Below are positions 27,039-34,330 of a DNA stretch of 54,985 nt, piece by piece. The stretch's first letter is position 1. Every line of letters starts with the position of its first letter. Position numbers and translations under genes: made by a program. A model generated the notes under the pieces. The model saw only the letters and a program-made list of their open reading frames with translations, was not told where the DNA came from and did no database searches. The DNA is from Candidatus Latescibacterota bacterium (lineage in GTDB: Bacteria > Latescibacterota > UBA2968 > UBA8231): positions 1 to 54,985 of the forward strand of contig JAJEIO010000047.1 in the NCBI GenBank assembly GCA_022827835.1, given 5' to 3'.

Positions 27039-27970
27039 AGAAGGTCTGTCTAGTAGGATGCGGCACCATCGGTCGCCTGCACGCGAAAAACCTCGTCGGC
27101 AAGGTCGAGCTATCCTTTCACAGCCGCACGCAGGCCAGCGCAGAGGCCCTCAGCCGCCAATGCGGCGGGGGACAGGTCTTCGCATCGTACGCCGACGTCC
27201 TCGACAGCGCGGTGGATGCAGTGCTGATCAGTTCGCCGCCAGATGCGCATCGGTCGCAAGCCGTCTCCGCGTTGGCAGCCAGCAAGGGGGTGCTAGTGGA
27301 AAAGCCGTTGTGCGCCACCGAGGACGATTTAGCGGCCATTGGCACGGCCGCAGCAGCCCATCCAGATGCGCTGATGATGATCGCGGAAAACTATTACTAC
27401 AAGCCCTCACTCAAGCTACTCAAATGGATCATCCGGCAGGGTTTTATCGGCCAAGTGCAACAGGCGATTATCGGCAAACGATTTACGCAAGATGCCACGG
27501 GATGGAAAAGCAGCTATGGCGCACTGCTAGAAGGCGGGATCCACTTCGTGGCCCTCGGAGCAGACCTGTTCGCCGACGCACCCCAGCAGGTGACCGCGGA
27601 GTTCCCCGGGCACCAAGCGGGCGAGCCGGAGCGGAATTCGATAGTACGGGTCGAATATCCATCGGGAGCCGAGTTAGTGTTGCGTTACGCTTGGAACGCC
27701 TTCAGCTTGACCAAGGGCACCTTTCAGCACGCGCGGATTTTGGGGACGGAAGGACGGATCGTCTTCGAGTGCAATGGGCTATACGTGCGGTTGCGGGGGC
27801 GGCGGAAGCGGCTCTACTTTCCGGGCGTGGGGGACTTGATGGGCTACAAGGGCATGATGCAGGACTTCTTGCAGTGTTTGCAGGAGCCGGGGCGGCAGCC
27901 GTATTCGAACCTGGCGCGGGCGGAACGGGATTTGGGCATTGTATTTACAGCATATAAAGGACTGAAATAA
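27035..27970 (+). CDS. Gfo/Idh/MocA-family oxidoreductase
   Basis: 311 residues. The N-terminal NAD(P)-binding motif is VGCGTIGRLHAKNL (8-21), the family EKP motif is VLVEKPLCAT (about 89-98), and a C-terminal alpha/beta domain has the GGIHFVALGADLF stretch with the usual conserved His. It is co-translated with the GMC gene and ends 1 nt before ettA. Such proteins act on sugars, inositols or related alcohols; together with GMC it suggests oxidation/reduction steps on one unknown metabolite. Confidence 0.9.
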   Translation: MKKVCLVGCGTIGRLHAKNLVGKVELSFHSRTQASAEALSRQCGGGQVFASYADVLDSAVDAVLISSPPDAHRSQAVSALAASKGVLVEKPLCATEDDLAAIGTAAAAHPDALMMIAENYYYKPSLKLLKWIIRQGFIGQVQQAIIGKRFTQDATGWKSSYGALLEGGIHFVALGADLFADAPQQVTAEFPGHQAGEPERNSIVRVEYPSGAELVLRYAWNAFSLTKGTFQHARILGTEGRIVFECNGLYVRLRGRRKRLYFPGVGDLMGYKGMMQDFLQCLQEPGRQPYSNLARAERDLGIVFTAYKGLK

Positions 27971-27971
27971 C

Positions 27972-29654
27972 ATGAGCGAAGCAGAAAAAATAATCTATTC
28001 GATGTACAAAGTGAGCAAGCACTACAACCGTAAGGCGATTATCACCGACATTTCACTGTCTTACTTCTACGGAGCCAAAATCGGGGTGTTGGGCTTGAAT
28101 GGATCGGGGAAGAGTTCGCTGTTGCGTATTATGGCGGGCATAGACTCCGAATACGAGGGGACCATTAGCATCCAGCCGGGATTTACGGTCGGATTCCTAG
28201 AACAGGAGCCTGAGTTAGAAAAAGGCAAGACGGTCAAGGATATCGTCGAAGAGGGCGTGCAGGAGACAGTGGACTTGCTGCGCGAGTACGAAGACATCAA
28301 CGCCCAGTTCGCCGACCCCATGGACGACGACGCCATGAACGCCCTGATCGAGCGGCAGGCCACCGTGGCCGAACAACTCGACGCGGTCGGAGCTTGGGAT
28401 TTGGACAGTCGGCTGGATATGGCCATGGACGCGCTGCGCTGTCCACCCGAAGACCAAGAGGTCTCTACGCTTTCGGGCGGCGAGCGACGGCGTGTGGCGC
28501 TGTGTCGGCTGTTGCTCCGCCAGCCGGATATCCTGCTCCTCGACGAGCCGACCAACCACCTCGACGCCGAGACAGTGGCGTGGCTAGAGGGACATTTGCA
28601 TCAGTACCAAGGGACGGTGATCGCCGTCACCCACGACCGGTATTTTCTCGACAATGTGGCGGGCTGGATTCTGGAGCTAGACCAAGGGCGCGGCGTGCCG
28701 TGGAAGGGCAATTACTCGTCGTGGCTAGAGCAGAAGAAAGAGCGCCTACGGCTGGAAGAAAAGAGCGAGAGCGAAAGACAGCGGACGCTGGAACGCGAGC
28801 TGGAGTGGATCCGCATGACGCCGAGGGCCAAGCAGCAGAAAAACAAGGCGAGGATCAGGGCCTACGAGGAATTGCTAAATCAGGATCGAGTACAGCGGAA
28901 CGAGGAGGTGCAGCTCTACATTCCGCCGGGCCCACGGCTGGGCAATATCGCCATTGAGGCCAAAGACGTGAGCAAGCGCTACGGCGACCGCATTATCTTC
29001 GAGAACATGGATTTCGCGCTGCCCTCGGGCGGGATCGTCGGAGTCATCGGGCCGAACGGCGCGGGCAAGACGACCCTGTTCCGGCTGATTACCGGCCAGG
29101 AGACCGCCGACAGCGGCCAACTCCGCATCGGCGAGACCGTGCAACTCGGGTATGTCGATCAGAGCCGAGAGACCCTTGTGGGGGAAAACACGGTCTGGCA
29201 GGAGGTCTCGGGCGGCGAGGAAGAGCTTGAGCTGGGCGAGCGCAAGGTAAATTCGCGGGCGTACCTCGCGCGCTTCAACTTCCTTGGTGCCGACCAGCAG
29301 CAGAAGGTGGGTACGCTCTCGGGCGGTCAGCGCAATCGAGTCCATCTGGCCAAGGTGCTCAAGGAGCAAGCCAACGTATTCCTGCTCGACGAACCGACCA
29401 ACGACCTAGACGTGCATACGCTGCGGGCGCTGGAGGAGGGGCTGGAAAACTTCGCCGGCTGCGTCGTGGTCATCAGCCACGATCGATGGTTTTTAGACCG
29501 CATCGCCACGCACATTCTGGCCTTTGAAGGCGACAGTCAAGTCTATTGGTTCGAGGGCAACTTTTCAGAGTACGAGGAAAACAAGAAAGCGCGGCTAGGC
29601 GAAGATTCGGTTGTACCTCAGCGGGTGCGCTACCGTCAGTTGACGCGGGACTAA
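27972..29654 (+). CDS. ettA: Energy-dependent translational throttle protein (ABC-F)
   Basis: 560 residues, the usual EttA length. Two ABC ATPase domains without TM segments: Walker A GLNGSGKSSLL (about 38-48) and GPNGAGKTTLF (about 359-369); signatures LSGGERRRVALC and LSGGQRNRVHLAK; Walker B LLLDEPTNHLD and FLLDEPTNDLD. The arm sits in the first domain and the charged linker (KSESERQRTLERELEWIR) lies between the domains. EttA binds the ribosomal E site and gates elongation according to ATP/ADP ratio. The ATG comes one base after the Gfo/Idh stop. It is probably a housekeeping gene that happens to be linked. Confidence 0.93.
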   Translation: MSEAEKIIYSMYKVSKHYNRKAIITDISLSYFYGAKIGVLGLNGSGKSSLLRIMAGIDSEYEGTISIQPGFTVGFLEQEPELEKGKTVKDIVEEGVQETVDLLREYEDINAQFADPMDDDAMNALIERQATVAEQLDAVGAWDLDSRLDMAMDALRCPPEDQEVSTLSGGERRRVALCRLLLRQPDILLLDEPTNHLDAETVAWLEGHLHQYQGTVIAVTHDRYFLDNVAGWILELDQGRGVPWKGNYSSWLEQKKERLRLEEKSESERQRTLERELEWIRMTPRAKQQKNKARIRAYEELLNQDRVQRNEEVQLYIPPGPRLGNIAIEAKDVSKRYGDRIIFENMDFALPSGGIVGVIGPNGAGKTTLFRLITGQETADSGQLRIGETVQLGYVDQSRETLVGENTVWQEVSGGEEELELGERKVNSRAYLARFNFLGADQQQKVGTLSGGQRNRVHLAKVLKEQANVFLLDEPTNDLDVHTLRALEEGLENFAGCVVVISHDRWFLDRIATHILAFEGDSQVYWFEGNFSEYEENKKARLGEDSVVPQRVRYRQLTRD

Positions 29655-29747
29655 CGTCGCACCAGTCAAAACGTCTTGCCCGAAAGAACCTTGCAAAGTA
29701 CAATCCAATATCGCCGTCTCTCGCGTATAATCCCGAAGAAGCAAACC

Positions 29748-29954
29748 GTGCATACAGAACGCGAAAATACGCTAGACGAAATCGAGCGGCTGCAACTCGC
29801 CCGCCAAGCCTTTGCCGACAACTACGCCCGCTGCTTCTGGTATATGCGCCGGGATCTGGAAATCGGCGTCGCAGATATACCCGAGATCGCACGGGGTTTG
29901 CGCCTGCACGGAGGCCGGCAGGGATTTATCCTAGCCGCCCGCCTATGCCCCTAA
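29748..29954 (+). CDS. Small partner protein of AbiEii-like nucleotidyltransferase (copy 1)
   Basis: 68 residues from a GTG at 29748; the same GTG context opens copy 2, whereas the upstream ATG at 29676 is not conserved as coding. Conserved core: QLARQAFADNYARCFWYMRR, then IPEIARGLRLHGGRQGFILA and ARLCP. Not recognised as a named family, but similar short ORFs with an RRDLEI...GLRxHGG pattern are common just before nucleotidyltransferase genes. It overlaps the next gene by 10 nt, so the two are translated together; a role as antitoxin or chaperone is inferred. Confidence 0.65.
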   Translation: MHTERENTLDEIERLQLARQAFADNYARCFWYMRRDLEIGVADIPEIARGLRLHGGRQGFILAARLCP

Positions 29955-30736
29955 GCGCGTTCCAGCAATCTATCCTGCGTTTGCTAGCGCAAAACCGCAG
30001 CCCAGAGAGCTATGTAGCTGGTGCTACGGTCCTGCACCAAATTCCCGACAGTCCGCGTTTTTCCGATGACCTAGATATGTTCCACGACGTGGAAGACAGC
30101 GTCGCGCGGAGTGCCGCGTTCGACGTTGCCGTCCTAGACGCGAATGGCTTTGCGATCGAATGGATTTTGCGGCAGCCGGCCTATCTCAGGGCCATCGCGG
30201 CGAAGGAAGGGCAGTCCCTTCGATTGGAGTGGGCTCAGGATTCCGCTTTCCGCTTCTTTCCCGTTGAACAAGACGAACTATGCGGTTACCGCCTGCACCG
30301 GGCCGACGCAGCCACCAACAAGGTGTTGGCTTTGGCCGGACGCCGGGAGGCGCGCGATTTCATCGACGTTCTGCACTTGGACAGCAGCTATCTCTCATTG
30401 GGAGCACTGTGTTGGGCGGCTTGTGGGAAAGATCAGGGATATGCGCCGGATTTCCTGCTCGACCAGTTAAATCGCAACGCGGCTTTTACTCAAGAGGAAG
30501 TCCAACGACTAGACCTAGCGATCCCGCAGACGCTATCGGATTTGAAGCGTCAGTGGTGCGCGGCAATGGAGCGGGCCGGTAGGTTGCTAACCGTGTTACC
30601 TGCGGACGAAGTGGGTTGCCTCTATCTCGACAGACAACAGTCCGTTCCCGTGCAACCCGACCCGACAGACGAGGCATTTGCCTCATTGCAACGGCATTTT
30701 GGGTCCGTGCGCGGAGCTTGGCCTAAAATCTGTTGA
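29945..30736 (+). CDS. AbiEii-like nucleotidyltransferase (copy 1)
   Basis: 263 residues. The polymerase-beta-type active site is visible near 22-46: GATVLHQ (the G[GSA] half) and SDDLDMFHD (the DxD half), followed by NKVLALAGRREARDFIDVLHL, a stretch typical of AbiEii/AbiGii and MenT-like enzymes that bind NTP and modify tRNA or protein. It is about 95% identical to the copy at 32562-33353 (14 substitutions by my reading). The motif here is SDDLD where copy 2 has SEDLD. Reading the ORF from 29546 only adds an out-of-frame EttA tail. Toxin versus other NTase function is not settled. Confidence 0.78.
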   Translation: MPLSAFQQSILRLLAQNRSPESYVAGATVLHQIPDSPRFSDDLDMFHDVEDSVARSAAFDVAVLDANGFAIEWILRQPAYLRAIAAKEGQSLRLEWAQDSAFRFFPVEQDELCGYRLHRADAATNKVLALAGRREARDFIDVLHLDSSYLSLGALCWAACGKDQGYAPDFLLDQLNRNAAFTQEEVQRLDLAIPQTLSDLKRQWCAAMERAGRLLTVLPADEVGCLYLDRQQSVPVQPDPTDEAFASLQRHFGSVRGAWPKIC

Positions 30737-30797
30737 ACGGTATTTCTTCGTTCGCCTTCGACCTCCTGCGGGCGCTTAATAGCTGACTTAGACAGAA

Positions 30798-30832
30798 ATA
30801 GCCCCCGACGCTCAACCAGCATCGGGGGCTAT
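30798..30832. terminator. Intrinsic-type hairpin between nucleotidyltransferase and aminotransferase
   Basis: ATAGCCCCCGA (30798-30808) pairs perfectly with TCGGGGGCTAT (30822-30832), loop 13 nt. It sits between convergent genes and can act in either direction. A near-copy with the same downstream CCTGTTxGxTGCGAT tail occurs at 34274-34310. Confidence 0.7.
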
Positions 30833-30859
30833 CCTGTTGGATGCGATGTGTATCATCGC

Positions 30860-32182
30860 TCACATACTGTGCAGCGCGCTCTCAACCCGATTGAGCGCTT
30901 CGTCGATATCGTCCAAGGTGTGCTGGGCTGACACGCCGTGGTGGCCGGCGACGAGCGTGCCGTAGTCGTGGAAATAGACCCCTTTGTCGGCGCAGGCGCG
31001 GATGAACCTCCCGGTCATCTCCTGGTCGCGGTCGAGGCTATCGTCGAAGCGCTCGACCGGATGGGTGAATCCGAAGAAGATGCCGAAGCGCGCGCCCAAG
31101 CCCTGCACCCGGGCGGGCACGCCAGCGCGCTCGAAGAGTTCGACCAGACCGTCGCAGAGCCGACCTCCGGCTTCATAGATGTGATCGTAAAACCCCGGAC
31201 TAGTAAGCTCGTTGACGGCAGCCAGCGCGGTCATCACGGCCGGTGGGTTGCCGGTGAAGGTCCCGCTCTGAGCGACCTCGCCAAGCGGTCCCACCAGATC
31301 CATGATCTCGGCTTTGCCAGCAATGACAGTGACTGGAGCACCAGCGGCGACAGCCTTGCCCAAAACGCAAACATCCGGGGTGACGCCGTAGTATCCCTGA
31401 GCGCAGTCGGGCCCGGTGCGGAAGGCCGAGAGCACCTCGTCGTATATAAGGACGACATCGTGGGCACTGGCTTGGTCGCGGACGAACTGCATGTACTCGG
31501 TATCGGCGACGATGCAACCCTGGTTGTAATTGATCGGCTCCATGATGATGCCGCCGATCTCGTCGCCGTGCTCGCGCAGCGCTCTTTCTAGGGCGGCCTC
31601 GTCCTTCCATGGTACGACGATGATGAGGTCGTCCATCTGCGGCGGCATACCCGCAGACTCTCCACACGGCTCGACGTAGTTGCCCGGAGGCACCGGCGTC
31701 AACGGCGTGTGCGAATTGAACATGACGTAGTCGTAGAGGCCGTGAAAGTGCCCCCAGAATTTGAGAATTTTGTGCTTGCCAGTGTGGGCGCGAGCCAAGC
31801 GGACACAGACCATCGTCCCCTCTGAACCAGTATTGCCGTAGCGAACGCGCTCGGCGCAGGGGACGATCTCGGTGATCCGCCGCGCCAGGTCCGTGTGTGC
31901 TTCGGTCTCGTAGCCGGCGAGAATGCCCGCGTCCAATGCTGCGGTCATGGCCTCGCGCGTTGCCGGGTGGTTGTAGCCCAAAAATGCGGCTCCATGAGCC
32001 AAGTTGAAATCGATGTACTCCTTGCCATCGACGTCGTAGATGCGGCAGCCCTCGGCATTGCGCAGGTAGAGGGCATACCCCAAGCACGGGTTGTGCCGTC
32101 CCGTAGCGCCGACGCCTCCCGGCAGGTAGCGCTTGGCTTCGGCTCTAAGATCGCTCTGTGACATCGTCTGTATCGTGGACAT
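30860..32182 (-). CDS. Class III PLP aminotransferase, glutamate-1-semialdehyde-mutase-like
   Basis: 440 residues. Seen: YLPGGVGATGRHNP near the N-terminus, IDFNLAHGAAFLGYNHP, NTGSEGTMVCVRLARAHTGK, IYDEVLSAFR (cofactor Asp) and VLGKAVAAGAPVTVIAGK with the PLP lysine. The sequence resembles HemL most closely, but there is no heme gene nearby and the motifs differ enough that it is better called an aspartate-aminotransferase-family class III enzyme of unknown substrate. AAGGAA lies 8 nt before the ATG at 32182; MSQS at 32164 is an alternative start. It is the only gene between the two direct repeats and runs opposite to them. Confidence 0.87.
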   Translation of the reverse strand: MSTIQTMSQSDLRAEAKRYLPGGVGATGRHNPCLGYALYLRNAEGCRIYDVDGKEYIDFNLAHGAAFLGYNHPATREAMTAALDAGILAGYETEAHTDLARRITEIVPCAERVRYGNTGSEGTMVCVRLARAHTGKHKILKFWGHFHGLYDYVMFNSHTPLTPVPPGNYVEPCGESAGMPPQMDDLIIVVPWKDEAALERALREHGDEIGGIIMEPINYNQGCIVADTEYMQFVRDQASAHDVVLIYDEVLSAFRTGPDCAQGYYGVTPDVCVLGKAVAAGAPVTVIAGKAEIMDLVGPLGEVAQSGTFTGNPPAVMTALAAVNELTSPGFYDHIYEAGGRLCDGLVELFERAGVPARVQGLGARFGIFFGFTHPVERFDDSLDRDQEMTGRFIRACADKGVYFHDYGTLVAGHHGVSAQHTLDDIDEALNRVESALHSM

Positions 32183-32361
32183 CGCTGTTTATTCCTTAGT
32201 GAAGATGGACTGGCTCTTGTCCTTTCGCTGTTCCATTATTGTCCTTTTTAGTCGCACAAGTCAAGACGCCTTGCCCGAAAGAATCTTGCAAAGTACAATC
32301 CAATATGTAGGAGGCCTATATCTAATCGCCATTTCTCGCGTATAATCCCAAAGAGCAAATC

Positions 32362-32571
32362 GTGTATCCCGAACAACGCGAAAATACACTAAGCGAAACC
32401 GAGCGGCTACAACTCGCCCGCCAAGCCTTTGCCGACAACTACGCCCGCTGCTTCTGGTATATGCGCCGGGATCTGGAAATCGGCGTCGGAGATATACCCG
32501 AGATCGCACGGGGCTTGCGCCTGCACGGAGGCCGGCAGGGATTTATCTTGGCCGCCCGTCTATGCCCCTAA
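32362..32571 (+). CDS. Small partner protein of AbiEii-like nucleotidyltransferase (copy 2)
   Basis: 69 residues from the GTG at 32362. It differs from copy 1 at the N-terminus (MYPEQRENTLSETERL against MHTERENTLDEIERL) and by a Gly for Ala before DIPEI. The end overlaps the nucleotidyltransferase start by 10 nt, exactly as in copy 1; the kept overlap argues that both copies are under selection as pairs. Function unknown. Confidence 0.65.
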   Translation: MYPEQRENTLSETERLQLARQAFADNYARCFWYMRRDLEIGVGDIPEIARGLRLHGGRQGFILAARLCP

Positions 32572-33353
32572 GCGCGTTTCAGCAATCCATCCTGCGTTTG
32601 TTAGCGCAAAACCGCAGCCCAGAAAGCTATGTAGCTGGTGCTGCGGTCCTGCACCAAATTTCCGACAGTCCGCGTTTTTCCGAAGACCTAGATATGTTCC
32701 ACGACGTGGAAGACAGCGTCGCGCGGAGTGCCGCGTTCGACGTTGCCGTACTGAACGCGAATGGCTTTGCGATCGAATGGATTTTGCGACAGCCAGCCTA
32801 TCTCAGGGCCATCGCGGCGAAGGAAGGGCAGTCCCTCCGATTGGAATGGGCACAGGACTCCGCTTTCCGCTTCTTTCCCGTTGAGCAAGACGAACTATGC
32901 GGTTATCGCCTGCACCGGGTCGACGCGGCCACCAACAAGGTGTTGGCTTTGGCCGGACGCCGGGAGGCGCGCGATTTCATTGACGTTCTACACTTGGATA
33001 GCAGCTATCTCTCGTTGGGAGCGCTGTGTTGGGCGGCCTGTGGGAAAGATCAGGGATATACGCCGGATTTCCTGCTCGACCAGTTGAATCGCAACGCGGC
33101 TTTTACCCAAGAGGAGATCCAGCGGCTAGACCTAGCGATCCCGCAGACGCTATCGGATCTGAAGCGTCAGTGGTGCGCGGCAATAGAGCGGGCCAGTAGG
33201 TTGCTAACCGCGCTGCCTGTGAGCGAAGTAGGTTGCCTCTATCTCGACAGACAACAGTCCGTTCCCGTGCAACCCGACCCGACACACGAGGCATTTTCCT
33301 CATTGCAACGACATTTTGGGTCTGTGCGCGGCGCTTGGCCTAAAATCTGTTGA
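32562..33353 (+). CDS. AbiEii-like nucleotidyltransferase (copy 2)
   Basis: 263 residues, intact, same architecture as copy 1: GAAVLHQ and SEDLDMFHD for the active site, then NKVLALAGRREARDF. Substitutions against copy 1 cluster in the C-terminal third (for example AIERASRLLTALPVSE), where substrate or partner contacts might differ. It ends about 110 nt before an intrinsic terminator. Confidence 0.78.
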   Translation: MPLSAFQQSILRLLAQNRSPESYVAGAAVLHQISDSPRFSEDLDMFHDVEDSVARSAAFDVAVLNANGFAIEWILRQPAYLRAIAAKEGQSLRLEWAQDSAFRFFPVEQDELCGYRLHRVDAATNKVLALAGRREARDFIDVLHLDSSYLSLGALCWAACGKDQGYTPDFLLDQLNRNAAFTQEEIQRLDLAIPQTLSDLKRQWCAAIERASRLLTALPVSEVGCLYLDRQQSVPVQPDPTHEAFSSLQRHFGSVRGAWPKIC

Positions 33354-33463
33354 TTACTCAAATTCGCAAGAGCGTAAACACCATCAAGAAACGGCTGAAT
33401 TAGGTGCCATTCCGACAGAGCGACCCGCAATTTTTTTGCTAAAAAGCTCGTTATAAGAGCAGG

Positions 33464-33502
33464 AAAAGCCTTCGATGCTGGGATAAGGTCGAAGGCTTTT
33501 TC
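33464..33502 (+). terminator. Rho-independent terminator
   Basis: AAAAGCCTTCGA (33464-33475) pairs with TCGAAGGCTTTT (33489-33500), a perfect 12-bp stem with a 13-nt loop and a T-rich tail. It ends the copy 2 nucleotidyltransferase transcript. The stretch 33354-33463 before it holds no gene. Confidence 0.85.
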
Positions 33503-33566
33503 ATTTCATTTGAATGGATAAAATCGTCCTTAAAGTCATGTATGCTAATCTTTTTGTAAAATACGC

Positions 33567-33594
33567 TTGACATTACGACTTTTTGGATTATGTT
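33567..33594 (+). promoter_or_regulatory. Promoter of the membrane protein/XRE operon
   Basis: Consensus TTGACA at 33567-33572, 16-nt spacer, TATGTT at 33589-33594. The operator palindrome begins 4 nt further on, where a bound repressor would block the start site. Confidence 0.7.
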
Positions 33595-33598
33595 CTTT

Positions 33599-33616
33599 AG
33601 TAAAGCAAACTTTACT
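33599..33616 (+). promoter_or_regulatory. Operator palindrome, probably for the XRE regulator
   Basis: AGTAAAGCAAACTTTACT is a perfect 7-bp inverted repeat with a 4-nt centre, immediately downstream of the promoter and 23 nt before the first start codon. Size and place fit autorepression by the XRE protein encoded at the end of the operon. Confidence 0.65.
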
Positions 33617-33638
33617 TTATGGAAAGGATCTCAGACTT

Positions 33639-34058
33639 ATGGAAAAGCCAATGGTCAATTTGAGTTGTCTTACTAGCGGCAGTGCAAAAAACACAATTCG
33701 CTTTCTTTGTTGGACCTTTGCTTGGTCTATGACGATGGTGTTGGCCGACAAAGCGATATTATACGAGTGGCATTCCTCTGATTTGATATCCGCTATCGCG
33801 ATTGTCCTAAACGCGGGCATCGGCATCGGCATGATCTTGTCGTATTTGCGCCACCTGAAATACATGGATGAGCTGCAGCGCAAAATCCAACTCGATGCAC
33901 TGGCTATAGCTATGGGCGTCGCGCTCGTCGGCAGTTTTAGTTATTCGCTGATGGTAACTGCAAAATTCATAACGGATGCCGAAGTCTCAGATATCATTTT
34001 GCTGATGACGTTTACCTTCGTGGTCTCAGTTATCGTCGGCCATCTCCGCTACCGATGA
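33639..34058 (+). CDS. Small four-TM membrane protein paired with XRE regulator
   Basis: 139 residues from the ATG at 33639 (AAGGA upstream); an upstream in-frame start would lie inside the promoter. Four hydrophobic helices are seen (about 20-37, 47-65, 85-108, 115-133), with a charged loop RHLKYMDELQRKIQLDALAI. The last sequence before the stop is basic (HLRYR). Not recognised by name, but this kind of small membrane protein followed by a short XRE repressor is a recurrent two-gene unit. The stop overlaps the next ATG as ATGA. AT-rich start region, possible horizontal origin. Confidence 0.75.
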   Translation: MEKPMVNLSCLTSGSAKNTIRFLCWTFAWSMTMVLADKAILYEWHSSDLISAIAIVLNAGIGIGMILSYLRHLKYMDELQRKIQLDALAIAMGVALVGSFSYSLMVTAKFITDAEVSDIILLMTFTFVVSVIVGHLRYR

Positions 34059-34252
34059 AAAATCGCCTAAAGGTGTTGCGCGCCGAGCGCGACTGGACTC
34101 AGGCCGATCTCGCGGAGCGTCTAGAGGTTTCGCGGCAAACGGTGAACGCCCTCGAAAAGGGCAAATACGACCCCAGTCTGCCGCTGGCATTTAAGATCGC
34201 CCACATTTTTTCTGAGCCGATCGAAGCGATTTTTATATACGAGACGGAATAA
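34055..34252 (+). CDS. Short XRE-family transcriptional regulator
   Basis: 65 residues, almost only a helix-turn-helix: MKNRLKVLRAERDWTQADLA, then ERLEVSRQTVNALEKGKYDPSLPLAFKIA, closing with FIYETE. This is the YozG/Cro-type compact repressor family that usually controls its own operon. It is translationally coupled to the membrane protein, and the palindrome at 33599-33616 is its likely target. Confidence 0.9.
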   Translation: MKNRLKVLRAERDWTQADLAERLEVSRQTVNALEKGKYDPSLPLAFKIAHIFSEPIEAIFIYETE

Positions 34253-34273
34253 GGGGAAAGCGGTCAGAAAAGA

Positions 34274-34310
34274 GAAAGCCCCCGACACCATACCAGCGTC
34301 GGGGGCTTTC
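34274..34310. terminator. Bidirectional terminator between XRE gene and coxM
   Basis: GAAAGCCCCCGAC (34274-34286) pairs perfectly with GTCGGGGGCTTTC (34298-34310), loop 11 nt, between convergent genes. It is nearly the same element as 30798-30832, including the sequence after the stem. Confidence 0.8.
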
Positions 34311-34330
34311 CTGTTAGGTGCGATTGGTAC

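Larger units (their letters stand above)
29656..30736 (+). repeat. Nucleotidyltransferase cassette, direct repeat copy 1
   Basis: Nearly the same sequence as 32251-33353 in the same orientation, starting in the shared GTCGCACxAGTCAA leader just after the ettA stop and ending at the stop of the nucleotidyltransferase. It contains a shared TATAAT-type box at 29726-29731 and the two genes listed separately. Confidence 0.9.
32251..33353 (+). repeat. Nucleotidyltransferase cassette, direct repeat copy 2
   Basis: Second copy of the 29656-30736 cassette, same orientation, with about 20 nt more in the leader (after the shared CAATCCAATAT) and the TATAAT box at 32341-32346. Divergence is low and mainly at silent or conservative positions, pointing to a fairly recent duplication. 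Confidence 0.9.

Noticed and set aside
29546..30736. 396-aa plus-strand ORF as one protein
   Set aside because: Its first part is out-of-frame EttA sequence; the second cassette copy shows that the nucleotidyltransferase starts at the overlap with its small partner.
30860..32182. HemL (glutamate-1-semialdehyde mutase) of heme synthesis
   Set aside because: Motifs are class III aminotransferase in general and there is no heme gene around, so the specific name is not supported.
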